Of a stretch of DNA of 64,000 nt, positions 1 to 8,657 are shown in pieces. Both the position numbers and the translations under genes were made by a program. Where the stretch lies: contig NZ_CP010979.1 of assembly GCF_000498395.2 (NCBI RefSeq), positions 1,860,001 to 1,924,000 of the forward strand, written 5' to 3'. The stretch comes from Pseudomonas putida S13.1.2. GTDB taxonomy: Bacteria; Pseudomonadota; Gammaproteobacteria; Pseudomonadales; Pseudomonadaceae. The notes under the pieces were generated by a model. It searched no databases. It was not told the origin of the DNA and saw only the letters and a program-made list of their open reading frames with translations. Numbering within the stretch: position 1 is the first letter of the stretch; every line of letters begins with the position of its first letter.

Positions 1-30
1 CAGGCCCAGTAACCAACTCAATACACTCAT
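1..30 (-). CDS. Start of the next gene of the EPS operon (cut by window edge)
   Basis: An ATG at base 30 (minus strand) overlaps the TGA of the upstream glycosyltransferase gene by one base (TGATG). Only ten codons, MSVLSWLLGL, lie in the window. The coupling and the operon context say a further EPS gene follows. The product cannot be identified from ten residues. Confidence 0.5.
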   Translation of the reverse strand, partial: MSVLSWLLGL

Positions 31-1232
31 CATGCGGATGCCTTGAAGTAGCCGGCCAGTTTGGCCGCCTCGGTGTCGATATCATGCCGTTGCAGCACGC
101 GCTGGTAAGCCGCCTCACCCATGCGCTGCAGCACGTCGGCGGGTTGCGCAAGGCATTCGGCCATGGCCTGCGCCAGTTCGTCCACCGCGCCAGCAGGGAA
201 CAGCCAGCCGTTCTCGCCCGGGCGCACCAGCTCAGGGATACCCGCCACGTAGGTGGTCAGTACTGGCCGGCGCAAGGCCATGGCCTCCATGATCACCACC
301 GGCAAGCCTTCGGCGAAGCTGGGCAATACCAGCGCGCGAGCGGCAAGGATTTCGTCGCGTACCTGTGTGCTGCTGATCCAGCCGGTGATGCGTACGTGCT
401 GCTGCAAGCCGTGGCGGGTAATCAGCGCCTCGATCTGCTCGCGCATCTCACCGTCACCCGCCAGGACCAGTTCGAAGGCGATCGACTGTGCCGCAAGCTG
501 ACGGGCCGCCTCAAGCAACAACAGCTGGCCTTTCTGTTCACAGAGCCGGCCGACGCACACCAGCCGTGGCACCGCCGGAACATTCACCGGCAGCACCTCA
601 TGGAAAGCCCGCTCCAGGCCGCAATGCACCACTTTCACTTTGGCCCAATGCTCGTGCGCCACCCAGCGAAACAGCTGGCTGCGCCCGTAAGAACTCACCG
701 CTGCAACAAAGGCGGCACGCCGCACCTTCTCGCCCATGTGCAAGAACTGCGGCTTGTCGAACTCTTCCGGCCCATGCACGGTAAAGCTATAGGCCGGGCC
801 GCCCAGCAGGTTGGCCAGCATCACCACCTCGGTAGAGTTGGTGCCAAAATGGGCATGCACGTGTTTGGCCTCACCGGCCTGCAGCCAGTGCAACACCTGG
901 CAGGCCTCGGCCAGGTAGACCAGGTGGTAGGGCCACGCGCGGTCAGCGCGCAAGCCAAGGCGCATCGCCAGCCTCAAGGCCTGGAAAAAACGCCACGGTT
1001 GTGCGCGCAGCACCTGCAACGCAGGCGTCAGCAACCCTTTTATGCCGCCTTGCAACACATAACGGGTCTTGGCCCGCTCGGCCGTGTCCTCGGCGTCCTG
1101 CAACTCAGCGTCCCACCCCCGCAGAGCAATGCGTTGCACCTCTACGCCCTGGCGCTCCAGCGCCAGTATCTCGCGGCGGATGAAACTGTGGCTGACCTTC
1201 GGGTACTGATTGATGAAGTAAGCGATGCGCAT
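30..1232 (-). CDS. GT4-family glycosyltransferase of the EPS operon
   Basis: 400-aa cytoplasmic GT-B glycosyltransferase, resembling colanic-acid type enzymes (WcaL-like). The N-terminal Rossmann half begins MRIAYFINQYPKVSHSFI. The C-terminal nucleotide-sugar-binding half carries the expected sequence PSFAEGLPVVIMEAMA with the E-x7-E pattern, followed by GIPELVRPGENG. It should add one sugar to the lipid-linked repeat unit; donor and acceptor cannot be read from the sequence. It lies 49 bases after the DUF535 gene and its stop overlaps the next start codon, so it is part of the leftward operon. Length is normal for the family. Confidence 0.85.
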   Translation of the reverse strand: MRIAYFINQYPKVSHSFIRREILALERQGVEVQRIALRGWDAELQDAEDTAERAKTRYVLQGGIKGLLTPALQVLRAQPWRFFQALRLAMRLGLRADRAWPYHLVYLAEACQVLHWLQAGEAKHVHAHFGTNSTEVVMLANLLGGPAYSFTVHGPEEFDKPQFLHMGEKVRRAAFVAAVSSYGRSQLFRWVAHEHWAKVKVVHCGLERAFHEVLPVNVPAVPRLVCVGRLCEQKGQLLLLEAARQLAAQSIAFELVLAGDGEMREQIEALITRHGLQQHVRITGWISSTQVRDEILAARALVLPSFAEGLPVVIMEAMALRRPVLTTYVAGIPELVRPGENGWLFPAGAVDELAQAMAECLAQPADVLQRMGEAAYQRVLQRHDIDTEAAKLAGYFKASA

Positions 1233-1281
1233 ACGAATCCAGATCCAAACCCGCTTGATGACCTACCTCCCCTGGCAACCT

Positions 1282-2286
1282 TCACTTCAGGCTGTCGACT
1301 ATGGGCGGTCTGTCTACTGCCGATGCACTCACAACAAATGCATCCCCCTGTTTTCCTTGTAGTCCAAGGTTGTGACCGCTGCTTGGCAATGCTGCCTGCA
1401 ACCGCGCGAAAACATCGTCGAGCATCGCCTGGCGGCGGCGGTACATCGCCCGTTTTTTCGCCGGAATGTCGGTTTCCGCCCGCTGCGCCGGGGCCAGCGG
1501 GAGGGTGTAGAAGTCCGCCTGATTCGAGGCGCTGGCGCCGTGTTCCTGCCAGATGACGTCATAGTTCGCTGCAAGGTCCTGGCCCTTGTCGCGGCCAAAA
1601 TACGGATGCCGATGGTGCCGGCAAGCATCGCTGACCGCGTACAGGTGCGCGACACCCAGCGTTCGGGCCAGGCACTTCAGCGCTTCGAGTACCAGGCTGC
1701 GCGGGCGCAGGCCTTCGAAGTCCTTGGTCAGGTCGCGGTAGATGGCCAGCGAGGTTTCGCTGTCGATGCCTTTGTGGATGCCCTGCACGGCGCCGATGAA
1801 CAGGTACAGCTCACCCTGGCTGCGGCACAGGGTGAACGCCAGTGAAGCCACGCGCAGGTCGCCCTGGAACAGGTTCAGGACCAACTCGCCTTCGCGTTTG
1901 AACCAGATCGGCCGGTCCAGCACCAGGCGGCAGCCCGGCGAATGGCTGGCCAGATCGCACAGCGTCAAGCTTTCGTCCCGCCCCAGCAGCAACAGCGCCG
2001 GAAACTGACCGGCCAGCACTTCAAAGTGCGAAGCGACCACCGCCAGGCGCTGCGGGGCTTCCCAGCATTTGCTGAGATAAGGCCACTGCACCACACCGAT
2101 GCAGTCCACGCCAAGCCGCTGCACACCTTGCTTGCCGAGTGCCGCCGTCATGCGCTGCATGAAACCATTGAGCTCAGGCCATTGCCTGGCAATCTGCAGC
2201 ATCAACTTGTACTTGTTGTTCAACGCCCGCAACGAGTAGCCCGGTTGCAAGGTAAACACGCTTTTCACGAGGGTGCCGAGCATCAT
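1282..2286 (-). CDS. VirK/YbjX (DUF535) family protein
   Basis: 334-aa protein with the DUF535 signature in its second half: LYLFIGAVQGIHKG, then GLRPRSLVLEALKCLA, and HRHPYFGRDKG near residue 235. Members of this family (VirK, YbjX) have been linked to outer-membrane and surface-structure phenotypes in enterobacteria, but no reaction is known. It starts 9 bases after the stop of the upstream glycosyltransferase, so it belongs to the EPS operon. There is no signal peptide or clear membrane segment, so it is probably cytoplasmic. A role in modifying or regulating the polysaccharide is inferred from position only. Confidence 0.8.
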   Translation of the reverse strand: MMLGTLVKSVFTLQPGYSLRALNNKYKLMLQIARQWPELNGFMQRMTAALGKQGVQRLGVDCIGVVQWPYLSKCWEAPQRLAVVASHFEVLAGQFPALLLLGRDESLTLCDLASHSPGCRLVLDRPIWFKREGELVLNLFQGDLRVASLAFTLCRSQGELYLFIGAVQGIHKGIDSETSLAIYRDLTKDFEGLRPRSLVLEALKCLARTLGVAHLYAVSDACRHHRHPYFGRDKGQDLAANYDVIWQEHGASASNQADFYTLPLAPAQRAETDIPAKKRAMYRRRQAMLDDVFARLQAALPSSGHNLGLQGKQGDAFVVSASAVDRPPIVDSLK

Positions 2287-2295
2287 GGTTATCTC

Positions 2296-3273
2296 TCACT
2301 TGTACTCGATCAAAGCCGATTTGCCGGCCGCGAAACGGTGGCGCATGAACTTCAGCTGGCCGAGCATTTCCGGGAACTTGCCCAACACCAGGAACACCGC
2401 CTGCAGCCAGTTTTCGCGCGCCGACTTGCCACCGCGGCGCGCCAGGCGCACGGCCTGCAGCGGGTAGGTCAACAGCAGCAGCAGGCCCCAGCCACCCAGC
2501 AGCAGGCAGGCCAGCACGATCACCACGGGTATGCCCAGGCCCCATAACCACGCCCGACGCGACTCGCGCAACCAGTGCTGCTCGGGCGGCTGGCCATGCA
2601 GGTGGGCCCCTTCGGCATAGGCATGCCCGGCACGCAGGCTGCGTCGCCACCACTGGCTGAAACGGGTCATGGCGGCGTCGTGCAGGGTCATCTCGGCGGC
2701 CAGGCGCCAGACCTTCCAGCCCTTGGCCCGCAAGCGCACGCACAGCTCAGGCTCCTCACCGGCAATCAGCTCGGCGCGAAAGCCTCCGACAGCGGCAAAA
2801 GCGTCTGCGCGCATCAGCGCATCGCCACCGCACGCCTTGGCTTCACCGATTGGGGTGTCCCATTCCAGGTCGCACAACAGGTTGTACACCGACCGTTCCG
2901 GGAAGCGCTCGCGCCGCCGGCCACACACTACTGCCACCTCGGGGTGGTGGTCGAGAAACTGCTGTGCCGTGGCCAACCAGTGGGCATCCACCTCGCAATC
3001 GCCATCAACAAACTGCACCAGCTGCATCGACGGCAGTAGCCGCTGCAAGGCGCTAAAGCCTTCGTTGCGCGCGCGCGCTGCGGTGAACGGGATAGCCAGG
3101 TCCAGCGCCAGTACCTCCACCCCCAGGCTGCGGGCCAGCTGCAGCGAGCCGTCGGTGGAGCCTGAGTCGACATACATGACCTTGCCCGCACCCTTTACCA
3201 GCGAACGCAGGCAACGCTCCAGACGCGGGCCCTCGTTGCGGCCGATGACCACCACCCCGATTGCTGTCGCCAT
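2296..3273 (-). CDS. GT2-family glycosyltransferase with C-terminal membrane segment
   Basis: 325-aa GT-A fold transferase. The start was placed at MATAIGVVVIGRNEG because the frame opens further upstream only into the end of the neighbouring acetyltransferase gene. Visible motifs are VDSGSTDGS (nucleotide binding), QFVDGDCEVD (DxD-type metal site) and GEEPELCVRLRAKGWK. Residues ~240-275 form a hydrophobic stretch with LGIPVVIVLACLLLGGW, suggesting the C-terminus anchors it at the inner membrane. It starts 5 bases after the preceding gene ends. Its likely role is a sugar addition during repeat-unit assembly; sugar specificity is unknown. Confidence 0.82.
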   Translation of the reverse strand: MATAIGVVVIGRNEGPRLERCLRSLVKGAGKVMYVDSGSTDGSLQLARSLGVEVLALDLAIPFTAARARNEGFSALQRLLPSMQLVQFVDGDCEVDAHWLATAQQFLDHHPEVAVVCGRRRERFPERSVYNLLCDLEWDTPIGEAKACGGDALMRADAFAAVGGFRAELIAGEEPELCVRLRAKGWKVWRLAAEMTLHDAAMTRFSQWWRRSLRAGHAYAEGAHLHGQPPEQHWLRESRRAWLWGLGIPVVIVLACLLLGGWGLLLLLTYPLQAVRLARRGGKSARENWLQAVFLVLGKFPEMLGQLKFMRHRFAAGKSALIEYK

Positions 3274-3278
3274 GGGCC

Positions 3279-3803
3279 TCACTCGACGGGCGCCGTGGCG
3301 GCGGGCTGCCTGGCCTTGATGGTGGCCGGCACCCCTACCGCCAGGCAATTGTCCGGCACATCCACCAGCACCACGGCGTTGGCGCCGATGATCACGTTGT
3401 TGCCAATACGGATGCTGCCCAGCACCTTGGCGCCGGTACCAATATCGACGTTATTGCCAAACACCGGGGCAATCGGCTCGTCGACATTCTTCAAGCCCAC
3501 CACCACGCCGTTGCGGATACGGCAGTCATCGCCAAACCGGGCATAGCCACTGATGACGATGCCGCCAAAATGGTCGATGACGAAGTTGCGGCCGATCACC
3601 ACTTCGCACGGCAGTTCGATGCCGGTGATGATCTGCACGAACTTGAACAGCACCTTGTAGATCAGCGAGAAGAGTTTGCGCAGCAGTGCCGGGCGCACGG
3701 TGTAGCGCCACCGACCAAAGCGGTATACCAGCAACACCCAGAAACCCTGAGCGCCCCAATCTCCGCCATGGGCCCGCAGGTCGGCACGAATATTCTCGAA
3801 CAT
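3279..3803 (-). CDS. Hexapeptide-repeat O-acetyltransferase (serine acetyltransferase-like)
   Basis: 174-aa left-handed beta-helix acyltransferase of the CysE/WcaB type. It has an N-terminal helical part (MFENIRADLRAHGGDW) and then hexapeptide turns including IGRNFVIDHFGGIVIS, IGTGAKVLGSIRIGNNVIIG and ANAVVLVDVP. The start is the ATG 8 bases after the upstream GT2 stop, preceded by AAGGTAG. A longer frame exists but runs into the GT2 gene. In an EPS operon it most likely acetylates a sugar of the repeat unit using acetyl-CoA. A role in cysteine synthesis is unlikely given the context. Confidence 0.8.
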   Translation of the reverse strand: MFENIRADLRAHGGDWGAQGFWVLLVYRFGRWRYTVRPALLRKLFSLIYKVLFKFVQIITGIELPCEVVIGRNFVIDHFGGIVISGYARFGDDCRIRNGVVVGLKNVDEPIAPVFGNNVDIGTGAKVLGSIRIGNNVIIGANAVVLVDVPDNCLAVGVPATIKARQPAATAPVE

Positions 3804-3811
3804 GGCTCTAG

Positions 3812-4768
3812 CTACCTTGTCGGTTGGCTGGCGTACCGGGTCTTGAACAACAGTGACCAGGTTGCCCGGCAATGACGCCAGCAGGCCTGAATCGCGCCCC
3901 AGCCGCGTCGTTTCAACAGCGCCTTGAGTGCCAGCACCAGGTCACCCAGGGTGACCAGCAGCATGTGCAGGGCAAGCCCCGCCAGCCCGTGATGCTTGCG
4001 GAAATACAACAGCTCGCTCTCGATCTGGTAGGAGGAGATTTGCCGGCTGGCCGCCTCCAGCTCCGCCACGGACTTGGAGCTTTCTCCCCCGATGTGCACC
4101 ACTGTGGTATGCGGGTAGAACACCACCTTCCAGCCGGCCTCCTTCACCCGCTTGCAGTGGTCCACCTCCTCGTAGTACAGGAAGTAACGCGGGTCGAACA
4201 GGCCCACCTTGTCAAGCACTTCGCGGCGTACCAGGTAGAAGCAACCCGGCAACCAGTCGCACTCGCGCACCGAGGCGTGGTCCCAGGTCATTTCATCGAC
4301 CATCTTCAACCCCGGGAAGAAGCGCCCCAACCCGGTACGCCCGACAAACACGTTAAGCGGTGTAGGGAAGTAGCGGCAACTGGGCTGCAAATCGCCGTCG
4401 CGCCCCTCCAGGCGCACCCCCAGCACGCCGCACTCAGGGTGTGCGTCCATGTAGTCGAGGGTTTTTTGCAGGGAGTCGGTGGCAACGAAGGCATCGGTAT
4501 TGAGCAACAAGGCGTACTTGCCTTTCAGGTGCGCCAGCAACTGGTTGTTTGCCCGGCCAAAACCCACGTTTTGCTTGTTGCTCAGCAGCAATGCCTCGGG
4601 GCACACCTGGGCCATGCGCTGCACCGAGTCATCGCGCGATGCGTTGTCCACCACCAGGTAACTGGCCAGCCGCTCGCTGTCGGCCCGGCGCAGCGCATCG
4701 AACATCGGCTGCAGCAGTCCGGCGGTATTGAAGTTGACCACCATGACATCCACAGGTTTGCTAGCCAT
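3812..4768 (-). CDS. GT2-family glycosyltransferase, rhamnosyltransferase-like
   Basis: 318-aa GT-A enzyme resembling WbbL/RfbF-type rhamnosyltransferases. It shows VMVVNFNTAG at the N-terminus, VVDNASRDDS, KQNVGFGRANNQ, the DxD-like ALLLNTDA, and LFDPRYFLYYEEVDHCKRVKEAGW with the acidic EE/D residues of the active site. Its first bases overlap the end of the upstream acyltransferase gene by 8, so translation is probably coupled. It should extend the lipid-linked oligosaccharide on the cytoplasmic face. Rhamnose as the sugar is a family guess. Confidence 0.83.
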   Translation of the reverse strand: MASKPVDVMVVNFNTAGLLQPMFDALRRADSERLASYLVVDNASRDDSVQRMAQVCPEALLLSNKQNVGFGRANNQLLAHLKGKYALLLNTDAFVATDSLQKTLDYMDAHPECGVLGVRLEGRDGDLQPSCRYFPTPLNVFVGRTGLGRFFPGLKMVDEMTWDHASVRECDWLPGCFYLVRREVLDKVGLFDPRYFLYYEEVDHCKRVKEAGWKVVFYPHTTVVHIGGESSKSVAELEAASRQISSYQIESELLYFRKHHGLAGLALHMLLVTLGDLVLALKALLKRRGWGAIQACWRHCRATWSLLFKTRYASQPTR

Positions 4769-5378
4769 TTTTGCTGTCCCCGAAGAAGTACTGGCGCCTT
4801 TGTGCCATCAGCTGTGGTTCCACTTCCGGGTCGTAGGCGCCATTGCGCTGCTTGACCAGGTCGATCCATGGGTAGGCTTCGCAACGTGCCTCGACCCGTT
4901 GGATCAACTGTTCGGTAGTGCAGATGAACTCGGCCGGGTTGCCACCATAGACAGTACCTGGCGGCACGTCCTTGGTCACCACCGCCCCTGCGGCCACGAT
5001 GGATTCAGGCCCGATGGTCACGCGGGGCATCACGATCGCACCATGGCCGATGAAGCAGTTGTCCTTGATATCGATGAAGCCGACCGAATCCAGGTGCTTG
5101 CCAAAACGATGCTCGATCAGCAATACCACCCCGTCATGACCGATCAACGTGCAGTCGGACAAGCCCACGCTGTTACCGATACGTACCAGCGAAGGGTCGA
5201 GAAACTTGCAGCCTGTATTGACGAAGAAGTTGCTGCCGACAGAGTGAAAGTTGCCCCATCGGGCGAGGTAGGCACCCCATTCAAGGCCAGAAGGGTTGCA
5301 GAATCTCCTGTAGAACTTGCCCCCTCGCCCGGTTGCATGGGCGTAGTGCGCCACTGCCTTGCGTATCCATCCCTTCAT
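4761..5378 (-). CDS. Hexapeptide-repeat acyltransferase
   Basis: 205-aa acyltransferase of the maltose/galactoside acetyltransferase type. Hexapeptide turns run from about residue 60: VRIGNSVGLSDCTLIGHDG, then IDIKDNCFIGHGAIVMPRVTIGPESIVAAGAVV, ending in the family-typical PPGTVYGGNPAEFI. The catalytic His is probably the one in FIGHGAIV. ATG 5378 was chosen because it is followed by a plausible N-terminus (MKGWIRKAV); an in-frame ATG at 5435 is an alternative. It probably acylates a sugar of the EPS repeat unit. Confidence 0.8.
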   Translation of the reverse strand: MKGWIRKAVAHYAHATGRGGKFYRRFCNPSGLEWGAYLARWGNFHSVGSNFFVNTGCKFLDPSLVRIGNSVGLSDCTLIGHDGVVLLIEHRFGKHLDSVGFIDIKDNCFIGHGAIVMPRVTIGPESIVAAGAVVTKDVPPGTVYGGNPAEFICTTEQLIQRVEARCEAYPWIDLVKQRNGAYDPEVEPQLMAQRRQYFFGDSKNG

Positions 5379-5482
5379 ACTGCCTGGCCTCGCGATCTTA
5401 ACAATCTGGAGTGTCCTGAGGCGTTCCGGTCTCATTTTTCTAGGTGCTGACCGCAGCGCACTCAACCGATGTACAACCTGCA

Positions 5483-6949
5483 TCACGCAGCGGCGCCGCT
5501 GGCCGCTCTCATCCTGGTATCGAGGTGATCGGCCAGCCGCACGGCAAACTGCAACAACGGCATGGTCGGGTTGGAGGCGCCCCCCTTGGCGAAGATACTG
5601 CTGCCGGCGACATACAGGTTCTCGGTACCGAACACCTTGCAATTGGCATCCACAACACCGAACTGCGGCGAAGCTGCCATGCGCGTGGTACCCATGTGGT
5701 GGGCATGCGGCGCCATTGTCAGCGGTATCGAGGTGTCGTAAACGAAATCGTTGAGCTTGACGAAGCCCAGGTCCATGTCGGCGAACTGCTTGGCCAGTTC
5801 GCTGCCAATGCACTTGATGGTGTGCCGGTCATCAGCGCTCAGCGCCCAGTTGACATTGACCTTGGCCACCCCCAGTGCGTCCTTCTCGTCCAGCAGCGAA
5901 ATACGGCTGTGCAGGTTGGGGAACTGCTCGATCATGGTGCTGATCACACCGTCGCCGGGGCAGCTGAACTTGGCGACGAAGGCGACCTTGCTGGCAACCC
6001 CCATGTCGCAGGCCAGGTTCTCCAGAAAATGCTTGACCTCGGCGGTGCGGCCATAGGTCTGCACATCGGCCAGCAAGGCGGCGGTGACATTGCCCTTGCC
6101 GGCCTTGTACTCGTCCACGAAGGCATCGGTGGTGTAGTACTGGCGCGGCTCCGGGTCCTGCCCGGACTTCAGGATGAACGTACCCAGGTCGATGTTCAGG
6201 TGCTCCATGAAGCATCCGCCGACCAGCCCTTCCTTGCTCACCACGCCGGCCGCCACCAACGTCTGGCTGTTAAGCAACTGCCGGGCATTCTCGATGGCGC
6301 CCGTGGCCAGGATGAAATTTCTTGCCACCAGGCGCTGCCGATTGCGTTCGTAGTCGGATAAAACCACTGCAGCCAGATGGCCGGAGCCCTTGTCGAATTC
6401 CAGGTCTACGCAATTGCAGTTGATGAATACGTCCAGGCCTTTGGTCTGCTCCAGCGCCGTGGCGTACTTTTGCGCAAAGCGTGTCGGCGTGCTGAGCAAA
6501 AAGCGGTCTGCCTCGAAGTCACCGCCATCCAGGCCGGTATTCATGGTACGAAAATTCGAACCGGGTGGCAGGTCGACAATGTCCATGGCTGCCGGCAGGT
6601 AGCCTTCGATCTCCGAATAGGGAATAGGCCAACCCGGCAAATCACCTGGCGGGGCGACGGTAAAGTCTGACGGCGTGAATGGCCGGCAACGGCCGGCCCA
6701 GTGGTTGGAGGTGCCCCCCAGATAACGCAGGCGGGTCTCCTCGGCATACAGCTCCAGGCCCGTGGATGCACAGGCGTACAAGCCTTGCGAGTGCGGCGCA
6801 TATTCGCGCCCCCCGCCTTCGGCGAGCAGTACGTTCCAGCCGGCGGCGGCCAGCCGCAAGCCCAAGGTGATACCCGCCGGGCCGGCACCGATGATGCAGA
6901 AATCGTAGTCGTCTCGCAGCGCCTTCTGCTGCTGAAAGTCCTTGATCAT
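5483..6949 (-). CDS. GMC-family FAD oxidoreductase in the EPS operon
   Basis: 488-aa flavoprotein. The N-terminal FAD site is DYDFCIIGAGPAGITLGLRL; the second GMC region is LRYLGGTSNHWAGRCRP. The C-terminal catalytic domain shows HHMGTTRMA and ENLYVAGSSIFAKGGASNPT, the usual His and Asn residues of GMC dehydrogenases such as fructose, gluconate and sorbitol dehydrogenases. It has no signal peptide. Its ATG overlaps the TGA of the small Tat-signal gene upstream (ATGA), so the two are translationally coupled. It may oxidise a sugar or polyol, free or lipid-linked, for EPS synthesis. The electron acceptor and substrate are not visible. Confidence 0.82.
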   Translation of the reverse strand: MIKDFQQQKALRDDYDFCIIGAGPAGITLGLRLAAAGWNVLLAEGGGREYAPHSQGLYACASTGLELYAEETRLRYLGGTSNHWAGRCRPFTPSDFTVAPPGDLPGWPIPYSEIEGYLPAAMDIVDLPPGSNFRTMNTGLDGGDFEADRFLLSTPTRFAQKYATALEQTKGLDVFINCNCVDLEFDKGSGHLAAVVLSDYERNRQRLVARNFILATGAIENARQLLNSQTLVAAGVVSKEGLVGGCFMEHLNIDLGTFILKSGQDPEPRQYYTTDAFVDEYKAGKGNVTAALLADVQTYGRTAEVKHFLENLACDMGVASKVAFVAKFSCPGDGVISTMIEQFPNLHSRISLLDEKDALGVAKVNVNWALSADDRHTIKCIGSELAKQFADMDLGFVKLNDFVYDTSIPLTMAPHAHHMGTTRMAASPQFGVVDANCKVFGTENLYVAGSSIFAKGGASNPTMPLLQFAVRLADHLDTRMRAASGAAA

Positions 6950-7140
6950 GCTGGCGGGTTCCGCAAGTAACGGGACGGCAATACCCAACCGTTGATTACC
7001 ACGAACGCGGGCTGTTCGACAGGTTTGCCAGCACCGGACGCCGAGGCGCCAAACACCGCGCCACCCACACCTAGCAAGACACAACTCTGGAGAAAGCCTC
7101 TACGGCCCAACTGCGCAGTACAAAAAGTGAGCTTCCCCAT
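6946..7140 (-). CDS. 64-aa Tat-signal mini-protein coupled to the GMC oxidoreductase
   Basis: The protein starts MGKLTFCTAQLGRRGFLQS: a twin-arginine motif (GRRGFLQ) is followed by a hydrophobic stretch (CVLLGVGGAVFGASASGA), so it carries a Tat export signal. Only about 30 residues remain after a likely cleavage site. The start at 7140 was preferred to an in-frame upstream ATG (7179) because it puts the RR motif 12 residues in. It overlaps the GMC gene by four bases. Several periplasmic GMC dehydrogenases are exported by hitch-hiking on a small Tat-tagged subunit; this could be a minimal version. That role is inferred. Confidence 0.7.
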   Translation of the reverse strand: MGKLTFCTAQLGRRGFLQSCVLLGVGGAVFGASASGAGKPVEQPAFVVINGWVLPSRYLRNPPA

Positions 7141-7185
7141 AATCCCGTGACCTGTACCCATGAAAGTTGCACCCAGCACGCTGCT

Positions 7186-8562
7186 TCAAAGCCAGTTGAA
7201 AAAGGCCGTCAGCAGCGCTCCGCACAGCGCCCCGACCAGCAGCATCGGCAGCACCACCAGCTCACGTTTCAGGCTGAACATACCCAGTTTGCAGTTCACA
7301 TACACAACCAGCACCATAGTTGGCACGGCATGCAGGGCAACGCCCCAGATCGCCCATTCCACACCACCAATCGCCAGCAATAGCGGTAGCAGCCCCCATA
7401 GCGAGACCAGGCGGATGATGTTGTCCATGGCCTGGTATTTGGTCAGGCCCAAGGCAATCCACACCTGATGAGCCAATGTATAGCGCATTACGATGAACGA
7501 CAGCGAAAGAATTGCTAGCATCGGGCCAGCTTCACGGTAGCGATCGTCATACATCCAGCCGATCAGCAACGGGCTGGCGGTCAGGAAGCCACCACAGATG
7601 AACAGCACAAGCAGGTCCACGAGCAGGCGGAACCGGTGATACAGCGCTGTGAGGCGCTCCTTGTCATCAGCCCGGGCTGCTTCACTGAAGGCGGGAAGCG
7701 CCACGGCACCGACAATTTTCATCAGCGCGGTCTGCACTGCGCCAAGGATCAGCACGGCAATCGAATACACCCCCAGTTGGGCCGCCGACATGCTGGCGCC
7801 AAACCAGATGCGGTCACCGTACATGGCCAGCACGCCGACCATCGACGACAACAGGATCCAGCGGCCAAACACGATCAACTCGGTCAGCGCCGTACGGTCC
7901 CAGCGCAGGTGATTGTTCGGCCCCTCCAGGGCGGTATGCCCCAGCACAGTCCAGGCCACCGCCGAAACCAGGCCTGAAACCACCAGTGCCCAGATCGAAT
8001 GGGTCAGCAAGCCCAGCACCAGCATCACCACCAGGCCGGCCACCTGTGAGGCCAGGTCAACCAGCACCACGCGCTTTTGTTGGAAAGTTCTGACAGCCAC
8101 ATCTATCTTGGTGGACTGGAACCCCCAGATGGCTGCCGACAGGCCGGTTACCGCCAGCACCATCGGCAGCACCGGGGCAGCATAGGTAGAGTCGGCCGGC
8201 CACAGTTCTGCCAGCTGGGCCAACCAGGCGCCCATCGCCAGCAGCAGGGTCAGGGCGAACAACAGGAAGCCGCGGATGATCTGCACGGTCCAGGCGGTGT
8301 TGAGAAAATCCGGGTCGTCACCACGGTGACTCTGAATGATGTTCTGGCGCAGGCCGACATCGGAAAGCAGATGCAGGAGCACCGAAACGGTGGTGGCGAT
8401 GACCATCACCCCGAACATTTCCGGCAGCAGCAAGCGGGCCATGATCAGATTGCCGCCCAGGCGCATTACCTGAGAAGCCACCTGCGAGACCAGGTTCCAC
8501 GACCCGGCCCTCAGGGCCCGGTTGCGCAGGCTCGCAGCGGCTGACACATCAATCGACGGCAT
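7186..8562 (-). CDS. Wzx-type polysaccharide flippase (PST/MATE-like)
   Basis: 458-aa integral membrane protein with about 12-14 hydrophobic segments. The N-terminal pattern LRAGSWNLVSQVASQVMRLG followed by ARLLLPEMFGVMVIA is typical of the polysaccharide transporter (PST) family. It should move the lipid-linked EPS repeat unit across the inner membrane for polymerisation in the periplasm. It is the first gene of the leftward EPS operon and is divergent from the Wzy-like gene, with a 95-base shared intergenic region. Confidence 0.85.
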   Translation of the reverse strand: MPSIDVSAAASLRNRALRAGSWNLVSQVASQVMRLGGNLIMARLLLPEMFGVMVIATTVSVLLHLLSDVGLRQNIIQSHRGDDPDFLNTAWTVQIIRGFLLFALTLLLAMGAWLAQLAELWPADSTYAAPVLPMVLAVTGLSAAIWGFQSTKIDVAVRTFQQKRVVLVDLASQVAGLVVMLVLGLLTHSIWALVVSGLVSAVAWTVLGHTALEGPNNHLRWDRTALTELIVFGRWILLSSMVGVLAMYGDRIWFGASMSAAQLGVYSIAVLILGAVQTALMKIVGAVALPAFSEAARADDKERLTALYHRFRLLVDLLVLFICGGFLTASPLLIGWMYDDRYREAGPMLAILSLSFIVMRYTLAHQVWIALGLTKYQAMDNIIRLVSLWGLLPLLLAIGGVEWAIWGVALHAVPTMVLVVYVNCKLGMFSLKRELVVLPMLLVGALCGALLTAFFNWL

Positions 8563-8573
8563 GACTTCAATCT

Positions 8574-8602
8574 CTGACTGATTAGCTAAAAGTCACTATA
8601 GT
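8574..8602 (+). promoter_or_regulatory. Candidate sigma-70 promoter for the wzy-like/glycosidase pair
   Basis: CTGACT (8574-8579), a 17-base spacer, then TATAGT (8597-8602), upstream of the gene starting at 8658. The -10 matches consensus at 5 of 6 positions and the -35 at 4 of 6. The ACTATAGT core is symmetrical, so a leftward -10 for the flippase operon may overlap it, but no good leftward -35 was found. Confidence 0.4.
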
Positions 8603-8657
8603 TTCAATTAGCCACGATGCTAGCCGTTGCCCACCAAGGGAAAGGTGTACATAGCCG

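Noticed and set aside
84..1556. 490-codon plus-strand ORF opposite the glycosyltransferase and DUF535 genes
   Set aside because: The minus-strand frames encode clear protein families. The plus-strand product is His/Gln-rich without motifs and crosses an operon junction.
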